Shown one piece after another: positions 1 to 10,257 of a stretch of DNA of 23,336 nucleotides (positions are counted from its first letter, which is position 1; every line of letters begins with the position of its first letter). The notes beneath the pieces were generated by a model that saw nothing but the letters and a program-made list of their open reading frames with translations, had not been told where the DNA came from and made no database searches. Both the position numbers and the translations under genes were made by a program. Source of the DNA: Didymodactylos carnosus (Eukaryota > Rotifera > Eurotatoria > Philodinida > Philodinidae); contig CAJNOQ010002635.1 of NCBI GenBank assembly GCA_905250885.1, positions 1-23,336 on the forward strand, read 5' to 3'.

Positions 1-812
1 TCGCCAGAGGCATTGTTGTGAAAAATCGGTTTTTCGCCTGTTACTAGCAAAAATTAAAATCCTTATATCTCGATCAAATCTCATGCTGGCTCAAGGAAAT
101 TTTCAGGAAATCTTAAAAGGTGCCATATGTTGTTGACCACGCCGAAAACGTGGTCCAGTAGAACACTAACGCTCTGAGGTTTTTCAGAAGGTTTCTGGAA
201 AACCTTAAGCCAATGCCCAGCTCACATTCACCTTTTCGTCTTCGATTATGCTTTAACTTAACTCACTTATTAATAAGTGGTAATTAATGCTAATTAGTGT
301 CACTCTGGAACCTTACACTTCTATTTGTAAGTTACCAATTACTTGGAGATCGTGAAGTAATATATCATTTGACAGAGATTTTCATGCACTACAAAACTCT
401 GTACTTGCTTTTCCAATAAGTTACTAATGAGCAGTTATTTTAACCCATTTTTAGATATATGGTTATATGAGACACAAGAGAACTCACCAATTTGAATAAA
501 GTAAAAAATTGTCTAGGAAACACGATGCGTGGATAAGTTAAAAAAATACGTTCGTTGCTAACCATGTTTTTGCCTTTTTAACCATTTTAAAAACTCAAGT
601 AATATTACTTTTTTTTTTGATTGAAAAAATAATGATAACTGTAGAATAATGTGAAAACAAAATTTTTTTATCTCAATTCGTTTTGTTACAAGATAAAATG
701 TCCACTACTTTATCATAATGAATCTGCTTAACGTTGTAAGAAAATCTAGATAGAGAAAAATGGGGACGCACTCTCTCTTACAGAATGCATACCAATCAAT
801 TTAGCTGAAAGA
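1..812. other. Non-coding region with a repeat-like left edge
   Basis: No gene is supported here. Bases 1-235 have a higher GC content than the rest and contain a perfect 7-bp hairpin (135-141 pairing with 149-155, loop of 7). Short motifs in this part (CCAGAGGCAT, TTTCTGGAAAACC, AATGCCCAGCTC) reappear, slightly changed, in the element inside PGM3 intron 3 or near 23110-23220, so it is probably a fragment of a dispersed repeat. A 16-bp perfect palindrome lies near 265-281. The remainder is AT-rich with frequent stops in all frames. Confidence 0.4.
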
Positions 813-937
813 TGGCCTGCTATAAAAGGTTAGATTTTGACAAGATTTCATTTTGAAAGAATACTAATAATAGAAAACTAAGTTCATGTGTTCGAGTCTG
901 TATTCAGACAAGATTGGTTTTGTTTTCGATAGTTATC
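813..937 (+). repeat. Source copy of a 125-bp inverted duplication
   Basis: This 125-bp segment occurs again as an exact reverse complement at 3005-3129. I compared the two copies base by base and saw no difference. This copy sits in continuous AT-rich intergenic sequence downstream of the metaxin gene, so it is probably the native location. The short open frame that starts just inside it resembles no known protein. Confidence 0.9.
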
Positions 938-1657
938 GTTTTAAAACACCACGATATACTCATTTTTGCTTGTATTCTGATGTCGGTTCCAAGACTTTCA
1001 GTATACAAAAGAGAGAAAGGACAAAAAAATATTTGTTAAAAATTCCACTTAATGAGTTCCTCTCCTAAGTTAGACACATGATGTCACCGAAGAGAGAACA
1101 GGAAACGTTTATTTATTTGTTTTTACAAACTATAGTGTTAAACAAAACCAAAACTAATCAAATATTTTAAATGGTACACCTATAAATAATCTAATAAGAA
1201 AAAATAAATATTAAGAAAATAAAATCTAAAAAATTTTCCAACTAAAGTACAAAAAATAATAAGTCTGAAAGTGAGAAAATATTAGTCAAGTGGCTAAAAG
1301 GAGGTAATGAACAGTTTTCTTTCATTAATTAACAAGAAGAATAGAATACTAAAGAGGGACGAGATATTCTTCTTAAAAAGAAAATGTACAAATATATGAG
1401 AGATAAGAATAATCAAGAAAATTTTGTACCTCCACCAATTTTTGAGAGCATAAGAAAAAATACTGAAAATGAGACAACTTGTGATAAAATATGTAAAACA
1501 GAAACAAGATCATATGATTGACCATTAAGCTTTTTCGAATGAATCAATGAAGAATTTGTATTTTTGTGGTTGTCATTTTCATCAGAGAAAGAAGATGAAA
1601 CTAAAAGAAAGATGAAATTTTAAAGGAAAAAAAGGAAGTAAAAATAAGCGAGCGATA
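938..1657. other. AT-rich intergenic region downstream of the metaxin gene
   Basis: Nothing coding is recognised. The sequence is dominated by A and T runs with stops in all frames. It includes whatever 3' untranslated region the minus-strand metaxin gene has, but no clear AATAAA polyadenylation signal is visible directly after its stop codon. Confidence 0.5.
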
Positions 1658-3206
1658 CTAACTATTTCTTTCGATTGTGAGGAGAAATTTATCTTCAATA
1701 TGTTTAAGATAGGCCATTAAATTGATTCGTTGATTCAAGTTTGCTTTTAATCTTGATTTATTCGATGAACAATGTTGAAGAATAAGAAGATAGGCAGATA
1801 CCCATGTATCAAGCAGAGAAAATCTAATAATCAGAAAATAGAGGTTCATAATGAGCGATAGCATTTTTTCTAATCTCTATTTGTGCTTTATTGATCATTT
1901 ATTTTTTTTCTAGTAAAAATATTCTTATCAAAAACTTACGTTTCTCCGAATACATAGTGATCATTGTTTTGAACCAATTCTTTTTCAATTAAATCAAGAC
2001 ATTGTTCAGCTTTCTCATACATCTGTAAAAAAGAAGTTAAAATTAACAAAATGATCGATACTTCAATCATAATAGTAAAAATAATAGTTTTTTCTTACGC
2101 GGTTTTCCTGTTGAGAAATTTGTTGAAAAGTTATTTTTGTTGCAGCCACATTAAACCAAGTACGAGCATAATTTTGTTTTGAATAAATAAAGAATGAACT
2201 TGTTGGTAAACCAATTAATGTGTTGCAAATTGAACGTGATTTTTCTTTGTTTGAATCATCTAACCATAACGAATGCATCTATCAAACAATAACAATAAAT
2301 AAGGAAAAATTAAATAGTATAAAAACAAACATACAAATGCAGGAATGAATGATTCTTTAAAGTTGGCCAAAAGAGCGAGGGTATTGGCAGACGGAGCTTC
2401 GATTGATTTCTAAAAATAAAACATCGTAATTCGCATTTAAAATTCCACAACATAAGATTGTTTTACATTGAGTGTCGTCCACGTATAAATGGATTCAAAT
2501 CCAACATACTTTTTTGCAGTGACTGAATCGTACAGTACTGGATATGTACCTAAAATCAAATCCATTTCAGTTAAAGAAAATAACGTTAGAGAGACTGGTA
2601 TTTTTTTTCATTTACCAAGTGTAAGCTGAATTTGCTTATCAATGTTGACGACTTTAAATGAGTAACTATGTGCACGAATCCATAGCTAGAGAAGGATAAA
2701 CCATGACAATACGAAAAAATTATTCACTCACGAAAAGAGCTAAGAATAATTCTTCATCACGAAGTTTTTTAATAGAAATCTAATAGTTTATAATTTTAAG
2801 CAAACGCAAAAATTTTCTGGATGATCGAGCTCTGATTGCCTCTCATATACGATACTTGAAGTTTATTATAGATCAATCTGAAAATCGTTCTTCATACCAG
2901 AGAAGCAAGGCTATTGGGATCGACTGACGGTAGAGTACCGTTTGAGGGCCACAAAGAAAGGATTGGAATTTCCTATAAAAACAAAAATGTCAAGGATATT
3001 GGAAGATAACTATCGAAAACAAAACCAATCTTGTCTGAATACAGACTCGAACACATGAACTTAGTTTTCTATTATTAGTATTCTTTCAAAATGAAATCTT
3101 GTCAAAATCTAACCTTTTATAGCAGGCCANCCTATAAAAACAAAAATGTCAAGGATATTGGAAGATAATTTGAGAACGAGAAACAAACTTGATTATTTGC
3201 AAGCAT
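1658..3206 (-). CDS. Metaxin-1/3-like protein (mitochondrial outer membrane import)
   Basis: Eight exons on the minus strand: 3206-3189, 2972-2898, 2685-2616, 2549-2467, 2409-2335, 2278-2099, 2022-1940 and 1823-1658. They join in frame to 249 residues, with GT-AG introns throughout. Metaxins are GST-like proteins that work with the SAM/TOB machinery in mitochondrial outer-membrane protein insertion. Family marks seen here are SLWPSNGTLPSVDPNSLASL near the N-terminus (human MTX1 has GWGLPSVDLDSLAVL), the HSLWLDD stretch at residues 109-115 (HTFWID in MTX1), YVFGET at about 190-195 (FFFGDA) and SLLDTWVSAYLL at 197-208. The length is close to metaxin-2 and shorter than human MTX1. The chain ends at ERNS with no C-terminal membrane helix, so anchoring would need a partner. 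The first exon (MLANNQ, 18 nt) was chosen because it restores frame and gives a 57-bp intron once the duplication at 2972-3130 is discounted; it is the least certain part. Confidence 0.85.
2972..3168. repeat. Foldback duplication with an undetermined base in metaxin intron 1
   Basis: Bases 2972-3009 (38 bp) are repeated exactly at 3131-3168. Between them lie 3005-3129, an exact reverse complement of 813-937, and one N at 3130. At the left junction both sequences share GATAA, so the switch happened in a 5-bp microhomology. Removing 159 bp (one 38-bp copy, the inverted insert and the N) leaves an uninterrupted 57-bp intron. That pattern suggests a chimeric read or amplification product joined by scaffolding rather than a natural insertion. 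Confidence 0.85.
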
Positions 3207-3893
3207 TTGTTGTGTAAATGAAACAAGTTCACATACAGATGTTAAAGTAAAGTGATTCTCTCATTTTGAGACATAACATAATATATGCAATGCTAGATTA
3301 TGCTCTAAATTTTTGATTGGATGATTCTACCATTGACACAGGACTCAGGTTCAGATGCAGTCAAATCAAGACATCCATAAATTTTATATATAAATCTCTA
3401 CTATCAACGTTAATTTCAGAATTTGCCGACAATGGTAACGTCTATGGACGCCTTGGTTGACCTTTAGGTGTGATCCATGTGCGAGTCTTCATTGTAGGTT
3501 AACCTATAATACAAAAATGAGGATTCGGTCAATGAGAACCCAAAACGATTATTTTCCATCTTTGTTTTCAAACATGTGGGTATAATCAATGCTAGACGAA
3601 TACGACACCTATTCTTGTTGCAAGCGGTTTCGATCCGTTAATTTTAATATGAATAATGATAAATATTTTACTTGCCAAATAAAAGCAAAAATCTTTATCC
3701 AATCTGAAGTATAGAAAAATTCAAGCTGGCCATTTTTTTACGATACAAGAAGTTTATGGTATTTTATTTTAACTCTTTTACTTAATGGATGTGAGTGGTT
3801 AGCTATTCGTAATCTAATAAGAATTTGACGAATTGTTTAAAAAAATAGATAAATAAATAACTCATATATTGTGAAAGGACTTTTATCCTAACA
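3207..3893. promoter_or_regulatory. Intergenic region between divergent metaxin and FAHD1 genes
   Basis: The start codons of the minus-strand metaxin gene and the plus-strand FAHD1 gene face away from each other across 687 bp, so the promoters and 5' leaders of both must lie here. No TATA box or other element can be assigned with confidence in this AT-rich sequence. A locally GC-richer patch at about 3430-3510 is the least AT-biased part. No coding sequence was recognised. Confidence 0.5.
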
Positions 3894-4751
3894 ATGACTC
3901 GTTCATTAAAAAATTTTAGTAGTATTTGCCGAAAAATTATTTGTATCGGACGTAATTATAGGTACGGTAATGATCATATAAATCGCCAAAAAATGCCGTA
4001 ACGTTTATGTTTGCCTTTTAGTGAACATGCCAGCGAACTGGGCAATCCAGTACCAAAAAAGCCTATGATTTTTATGAAACCACCGAGCGCATTTATTACA
4101 GAAAATCAAGATCTTATCGTAAGTATCCAGTTTAGCATAACTTCTCCTGTGAAATTACTGCATCTTAATTTTGTGCTCACTAGACATATCTGATTCAATG
4201 AGAAAGCGTAAAGACTACGCATTTCTTTCATATCTGATTCATTCTCCTTCTTTTAGATTCCAACTGAATGGGATGAGTTACATCATGAAATTGAACTAGG
4301 CGTTGTTATTGATAAAAAATGTAAGAATATTAGTTCGGAAGAAGGGTTATCAAATGTCGGTGGTTATGTACTGGCATTGGATATGACAGCGCGAAAAATT
4401 CAAGATGAACTGAAAAAACAAGCGCATCCATGGTTATTAGCAAAAGGTTTCGATTGTTCCTGTCCGATTGGTGAATTTATACCGAAAGAAAATCTTTCCA
4501 AAGTCGATAATATCAATTTATGGCTAAAAGTAAATGGACAAATGAAACAGAACGGAAACACTAAAGATATGATATTTTCCGTAGGAAATTTAATTTCTTA
4601 TATATCAAAGTATATCACATTAGAATATGGTGATTTGATTTTGACCGGTACACCATCAGGCGTGGGACCAGTAAAACGTGGGGATCAGATTGAAGCCGGA
4701 TTGAAGTCCGATGGTGTTGACTATACAATGAAATTCAATGTAAAATCATAG
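3894..4751 (+). CDS. FAHD1: FAHD1 acylpyruvase / oxaloacetate decarboxylase
   Basis: Three exons (3894-3961, 4022-4118, 4257-4751) encode 219 residues; human FAHD1 has 224. The family hydrolyses acylpyruvates and decarboxylates oxaloacetate in mitochondria, using a bound Mg2+ or Mn2+. The metal ligands are visible as E66 and E68 in HHEIELG and D97 in ALDMTAR, with the same spacing as human E71, E73 and D102. The lid dyad is H25 and E28 in NYSEHASE, and Q104 and K118 match human Q109 and K123. The C-terminal part carries the conserved LTGTPSGVGPV block. The first about 18 residues are basic and hydroxylated (MTRSLKNFSS) and could serve as a mitochondrial targeting sequence. Introns are 60 and 138 bp with GT-AG ends. 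All key residues are present, so the gene looks functional. Confidence 0.95.
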
Positions 4752-5640
4752 CTTGGATAATTTATTTTTTGTTAACTTGATTTGTAGGTTTATTCTAGTT
4801 GAATTTTTCGAAAGTTTTTGTCATATCGCTATTTTTATTAACTTTTGGATTTTTTTTATTTATAAAAATAATAAGAAACTAGGTGATATATCTTCAATAT
4901 TCTTTCTTGTATTGATGTAACACAAGCGTTCAGAATAAATCGAATTCCAATCCAATAATGAGTTGTATGATTCACATCTTGAATAGAAATAATAAAGAAT
5001 GTCGTAGAATAAAGTAGGCGACAGTTCAATAAACTTTTTTAAATAAAACGAGTGAGCGTTAAGTACCTCGAATCTGAAGCGTTGCATTTGCTAGACAACA
5101 CACAACTTGTTTTTTCTGAAATGAAAGAATTAATATTTTCTCAAAGCTTCAGTTTCAATCAAGTAACAATAAATGTTGACGCACATAAATTATAAGTCCA
5201 TGCTTCCACTAGTATGTGTCATCTGTTCTTTCTACTATGTGTTTCTTCTTAGTGACACATGAATAGAGCAACACATTTTTCATCGAGGAAATAAGGAAGA
5301 CCAGCACATACTTATAATTTGTAGTATTCTTCTGTTTGTAACAAACACTAAATACGACTTAGATTTTTTTCTTGATATTTATATGTAGTCGAACATTGGA
5401 GTAGTGATTTAACTATTCAAACACTAACCAAATGTTAATTCTTTGTTTACTTTGACTACTGATTGATTCTATCGTGCTTGAACAGCACTTTCTTGCGTTC
5501 TGAATTTGTCCAGTCTTATTCAATACAAAATTTTTTGTCGTTCACGTTACATATTTATAAATGACTTAATCTGTCGAACAAAATTTGTTTTTCTCTATAT
5601 ATTAGACTAGAATTTGCCTACGTCTCTTGTAGAAGTCATC
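4752..5640. other. Intergenic region between FAHD1 and PGM3
   Basis: This 889-bp gap separates two plus-strand genes and contains the FAHD1 3' end, the PGM3 promoter and a small foldback sequence at 5182-5323. A 75-codon frame on the minus strand at 4860-5087 has no recognisable similarity and is probably chance. The distance is too large for an operon of the kind seen in animals with trans-splicing. Confidence 0.5.
5182..5323. repeat. Small nested inverted repeat (possible MITE remnant)
   Basis: An 11-bp perfect inverted pair (5187-5197 and 5310-5320) is extended on the inner side by CATGCT and AGCACATA with imperfect matching. Inside it is a second perfect 8-bp pair, ATGTGTCA at 5214-5221 with TGACACAT at 5253-5260. 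The whole 140-bp block could fold into a long imperfect hairpin, as a very short transposon derivative would. No target-site duplication is clear. Confidence 0.45.
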
Positions 5641-8600
5641 ATGACACACATAGCCAAACAAAAACTAGGTCAATTACTCATTCAATATCCCAAACCAGCT
5701 GGTCTGACAATGGGCTATGGCACATCTGGATTTCGTGCACGTTCAGATATTTTGCCGTGGATCATGGTCCGTATGGGTTTATTAGCATCGCTTCGAGCAA
5801 AAGTAAAAAAAGGTAATTGGTGAGTAGTTAATAGATTGTGTAGAGACATAGCAGATTCTTTTTTTTCAGCTTGTGTTGGAGTAATGATTACAGCATCTCA
5901 TAATCCAGAATGTGATAATGGAGTAAAATTAATTGATCCTATGGGAGAAATGCTTGATCAATCATGGGAAGTTTATGCCAATAATCTGGCTACATTTGAG
6001 TAATGTGAAGAGATTCAACGGTTTTTCTTAAAACTAAGCTTGTTTTTCGTACTGTTTATAGTGATAATATTGACGAACTTTGGGAATATATTGAATTACT
6101 GATGAATCAATTAAACGTACAACCTCAAGACGAGGCAGTTATTGCTCTGGCACATGATACAAGGTCTCAACTTTTGTTTGTATTTGTTACTCTTTTACTT
6201 TTGTGTGATAAAGTAGCGAACAAAAGTTTATTCGATTTTGTTTTTTCAATGTTCTCTCTTTACCCATGATAGCTAGACTAAAGACAGGGCTAATTCACAT
6301 AACTGAAAGAATCTATGATCAGATAGGTATAGAAATTTCTACAAACCATGTCCCTGGAAAACCAAAAGTTTTAAAATCTCTAAAAAAAATCATGTCCCAG
6401 AATTTCAATGGAAACCTTTTGTGGAAAACGTAGAGCAAACATTTCTGAGCGAAACTAGATATTTTTTCATCGAACAGCATCGAATTTATGAAAGATCTCT
6501 TCATATCAAAATCAGCAAAATCGCTAGAAAAAAAACAAAAATGACAATGAAAACGACCGAAGTGATCGGTCATAAATTCGATGCAGGACAGAACTTTTTT
6601 TTATGTTATTCAAAAATTTTGGTTTTCCAGAGGCATGGTTAGCAAGAATTTGCATATGCACCTTGTCTGGTTAGAAATTCTTTCAATTATCTAAATCAGT
6701 CCTTTCTTTAGTCTAGCTATCATGATTAAAGAGAAAATAACGAAAGAACAAAATCGCCTGTTCGCTATCTTAGCGTAGGATCCTTTAGAACAAATTTCTT
6801 TATCCTTTTTTTTTCTCCAGATATTCATTGCTTAGACAGAGCTCAATAAAGCAGTTCTCGTCTTGCGATCTGATTGAAAATGTTTTTCATAAATGGTTAA
6901 GTCGAGTGTATTAAGATTCACACTTCTAACAGCTTACATTGGAAATGTTCTTAGTAATTAATTGTTCCTATTTTTGACCGAATATAAATCTTCTTATAAT
7001 CATCATCTAGTTGAGACTTTTGTTTTTTTATATTTTTCCAGACAAAGCAGTATACCACTTGCATACGTTATTAGACAATCAGCTCAAGTGCTACACTCCA
7101 TCATTCTCGATTTTGGTAGGTAAAAAACTAAAATATATCTTTAAAAACTGAGATGAATTGATTTAGTTAGAAATAGTAGAAATAAGTCGATGATTTTTGT
7201 TAAAAAATATAACTCGATAAAAATCATTTGTTGATGGTAAGTTCATTGATAAAATTCGCTTCCACTAGTCTATATGATTATTATCGTCTAAAATATCATT
7301 AACTGTTAATGGTTGAGAATGACTTGTTATTGTATGTGCGAAAACTCCATTCGTTCTACGGTTAATTTAAATCTTAATATGACAAAAAAAAATTAAAACA
7401 TTTAAATGTGCAAAAGTGAACAACCTTCAGTTGAGAAAGTATGAAACTAAAGTAAAATCTCAGAAGCATTGCATTAAATTTGATAATAAATCGATAAATT
7501 AAAAAAAAACAGTTTGTTTGAATGATATGTTAAATCGTATTAATTTAATAAAATATTTAAATAATTACACATTAAAATCGGTTTAATTTCTTTTGTGTTT
7601 ATTATGAAAGCAAAATGTTCGAGCTATTAATATGTGCAAAAATATACCAAATGTATTTAATTTGAATTTTCAAAAAATTAAAAAGACTTTTACAAATCCT
7701 TATGTTGAAACGTTATGTAGTATTTCTAAGCAACCTTTTCAGACAGAAATGTGTTGATCTTTTATTATTTTTCGAAAATATAAACTAATATTAAAATGTT
7801 TCACTCATTTGTCTGTTCTATTCAGATTTGATGACAACACCCCAGTTACATTATGTTGTTCGATGTTACAATGATGATTGTTCGTATGGTCATTATACGG
7901 AAGCGGGCTACTTTGATAAATTGTGTACTGCATTTCAAAATTTAATTGAGGTAAATAAAATATTTTAAAAGAGTTGTGCATAAATTTGCTTACGATTGTT
8001 ATTTTAGATGTCACCTGGAGCACAACGTCCAGAACAAGTTATTGTCGATGCAGCTAATGGAGTGGGTGCTGTTAAATTGCAGTATGTGGCTGCACGTTTA
8101 TCAAAATTAATTCATATTGATGTTTTGAATGATGGAACTCAAGGTCATTTGAATGATTGTGTATGGTAACAATGAAGAAGATCTTGTTCATCATTTCTTT
8201 GTCATTGTTCTTTAACATGTCTTTTCAGTGTGGCGCTGATTATGTGAAATTATTACAAAAGCCACCTGCTGGCATCGAATTAAGACCATCTCTAAAATAT
8301 TGTTCGATTGATGGCGATGCTGATCGTTTGGTTTATTTTTTTATTAACTCAAAAAAGCAATTTTGTATGTTAGATGGTGATCGTTTTTCTGTTTTATATG
8401 CATCATTTCTCCATACAAAACTCCAACAAGCCAAACTGAATGATGTTAAAATTGGTGTAATACAAACAGCGTACGCCAATGGAAGTTCAACGGATTATTT
8501 AATTAATACAATGGTGTGTATCATAGTTGTACTCCATATTTAAATTAATCGTTTTGTTTTGTTTTCCAGCATGTACCTGTGGCATGTGTGCCGACAGGTG

Positions 8601-10257
8601 TCAAATTTCTACATCATAAAGCACAAGATTACGATATTGGTATCTATTTTGAAGCAAATGGTCATGGAACAGTGAGTATTTTCAATAAATGCATATACTT
8701 TCAGCAAAGTATAAATAGCTTTAAAGTGTGCTATTACATAATTTCGTTTCTTTTATATTGTATTAGGTATTGTTTAGTGATGATATAAAAAATAAAATCA
8801 AGACAGCTGTTGATGATCAAAGGTAAAGTCTCTTTAACAGATAGTGGACCATCCGATTATTAGTCACATGCAGATATCAAGTTGATTAAAGGACTCACTG
8901 TCAAAAAAGTTGATTTTGAGATTTAGACGCGCTTGGATGGCTCGTAGTGTGTACTTTCGAATGTGATATAGTTTTTTATTTGGACAATGGTTTTTGAGAG
9001 ATTTTAACGGATCTAAACGCAGAAATATCATTTCTTTTTCATTGTTCAGTTATTCAACTCATCAACAGAAGACTATGCCGCATACGCTTCTGCGTATATC
9101 CATTCGATGCATCATCGTCAATAACCTATGACAAACTATTCCTAGTTATATCTAGCGTCACTTTTTTCGTCATGAAAAATCACTTGTTAGAAGTCTAAAT
9201 TTGTTTCTGCATTTTTCTCGAAATCGCTTTTCCGAAAAGTAGATGTTGCCATTTTCCAAGCTTCTCCTCTATTTTAAGTGTTGCAGAGCTCGAATAGGTC
9301 TTAAAGTGACAAGAAAGCCTATGGCTGTCTTGACGGAGCAGGATTTTTTGCTTGTGGAGAAAAAGGAAGAGTTTCAAAAAATTAGCAAAGAATTTTTAAA
9401 ATCTCTGCAAAAAATAATAAAATAAAACTTCGGAAGCCCACACTGTAAAGTCATAGTCGCAAGTCTTCTTGTCATTTTAAGAATAAACCAAGTCTTATGA
9501 CCTCAAAATAAATAAGAAATCTAGGAAATGGCCACATCTAAGTTTTGACCACTAAATTTGAGATACCTCTGGAAAAACTCAAGTTTTCAATCTTAACCGT
9601 TTACTCTAATCCAATCTAGACTGTATGATAATTTGGTCAGAATCCCGCGTTTTGTGTCCAAAATAGATTTCCGGAGAGAGGAGAGGCTTTAATCAAGAAA
9701 TATTGCTGGATAACACAGCAGTGTAAAATACAATTATTCTGTTTAATTTAAAATGTGTACTTGTATATATTTAGCCGAACAGCTGAAGAACGTTTAGCTG
9801 CAAATCAACTTCGTGCATTTATAAATATAATTAATGAGACAGTTGGTGATGCTATTGCAGATTTATTAGCAACAGAAGCAATCTTTGCTATAATGCATTT
9901 GACTATTGAACAGTGGTTACAATTATACACGGATATACCACAGCGACAATTGAAAGTATCCGTCCGTGATCGCACAATGATTCAGACAACCGATGCTGAA
10001 AGATGTTGTACAGCACCAGCTTACTTGCAAGATAGAATCGACCAAATTGTTTCAAAATACCAAAGAGGAAGATCGTTTGTCAGGTATCAGATTTTAATAG
10101 GACCTTGACTAAGGACAAAATGATTACATTTGCTTTCTCTTCTAGACCATCTGGTACAGAAGATGTCGTTCGAGTCTATGCCGAAGCGCATACACAAGCT
10201 GATGCTGACAAATTAGCGAATGAAGTTCGTTTAGCTGTTGAAGAGTTTACTAGATAA
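5641..10257 (+). CDS. PGM3: Phosphoacetylglucosamine mutase
   Basis: Eleven exons (5641-5812, 5870-5999, 6062-6163, 7042-7115, 7826-7950, 8008-8160, 8229-8513, 8570-8671, 8767-8822, 9775-10083, 10146-10257) encode 539 residues against 542 in human PGM3. The enzyme converts GlcNAc-6-phosphate to GlcNAc-1-phosphate in the cytosol, the step before UDP-GlcNAc, which feeds N-glycans, GPI anchors and chitin. All four hallmark loops are present: the phosphoserine loop TASHNPE with S67, the metal loop DGDADR with D280, D282 and D284, the sugar loop EANGHG at 375-380, and the phosphate-binding [15 protein letters not shown] starting at R503. The ATG at 5641 places the first YGTSGFR block at the usual distance from the N-terminus. 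A GTGAGT donor at 5821 would run into a stop in exon 2, so GTAATT at 5813 is used. Seven introns are 56-95 bp, but introns 3, 4 and 9 are 878, 710 and 952 bp. Confidence 0.96.
6209..6772. mobile_element. Foldback / MITE-like element in PGM3 intron 3
   Basis: The two ends of this 564-bp block are reverse complements over more than 100 bp at roughly 80% identity by eye. Examples are TAAAGTAGCGAAC against GTTCGCTATCTTA, and CATGATAGCTAGACTAAAGA against TCTTTAGTCTAGCTATCATG. Complementarity continues inward (GGAAAACCAAAA against TTTTGGTTTTCC), and a further exact 15-bp pair lies at 6477-6491 and 6570-6584. It carries no transposase; the open frames on both strands are by-products of the palindromic structure. 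It is best read as a non-autonomous DNA transposon or foldback element. The outermost ends start with TA, which would suit a TA target-site duplication, but this is not proven. Confidence 0.75.
7116..7825 (+). other. Long PGM3 intron 4 with no recognised insert
   Basis: This 710-bp intron has a GTAGGT donor and a TATTCAG acceptor and is very AT-rich. I saw no terminal inverted repeats, no coding sequence and no RNA gene. A weak repetition (GATGATTTTTGTTA and a nearby inverted AAAAATCAT) around 7190-7230 is too short to define an element. Confidence 0.6.
8823..9774 (+). other. Long PGM3 intron 9, origin of extra sequence unknown
   Basis: At 952 bp this is the longest intron of the gene, about fifteen times the typical length. 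Its base composition is less AT-biased than intron 4, and it contains a perfect 6-bp hairpin with a 4-base loop (ATACGC and GCGTAT at about 9082-9097). This suggests inserted foreign sequence, but I could not find matching ends. Both overlapping 60-codon frames near 9195-9425 look like chance. Confidence 0.5.

Noticed and set aside
886-1068. 60-codon plus-strand open frame
   Set aside because: It overlaps the duplicated 813-937 segment, matches no family I know, and has no splice or context support.
4860-5087. 75-codon minus-strand open frame between FAHD1 and PGM3
   Set aside because: Composition is that of random AT-rich DNA (rich in Phe, Tyr, Ser, Leu), with no motif or neighbouring exon.
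5813-5826. Alternative PGM3 exon 1 donor GTGAGT at 5821
   Set aside because: Although closer to the donor consensus, it gives an early stop in exon 2, while GTAATT at 5813 yields the conserved TASHNPE loop in frame.
6319-6642. Overlapping open frames on both strands within PGM3 intron 3
   Set aside because: They mirror each other because the element is palindromic; neither resembles a transposase.
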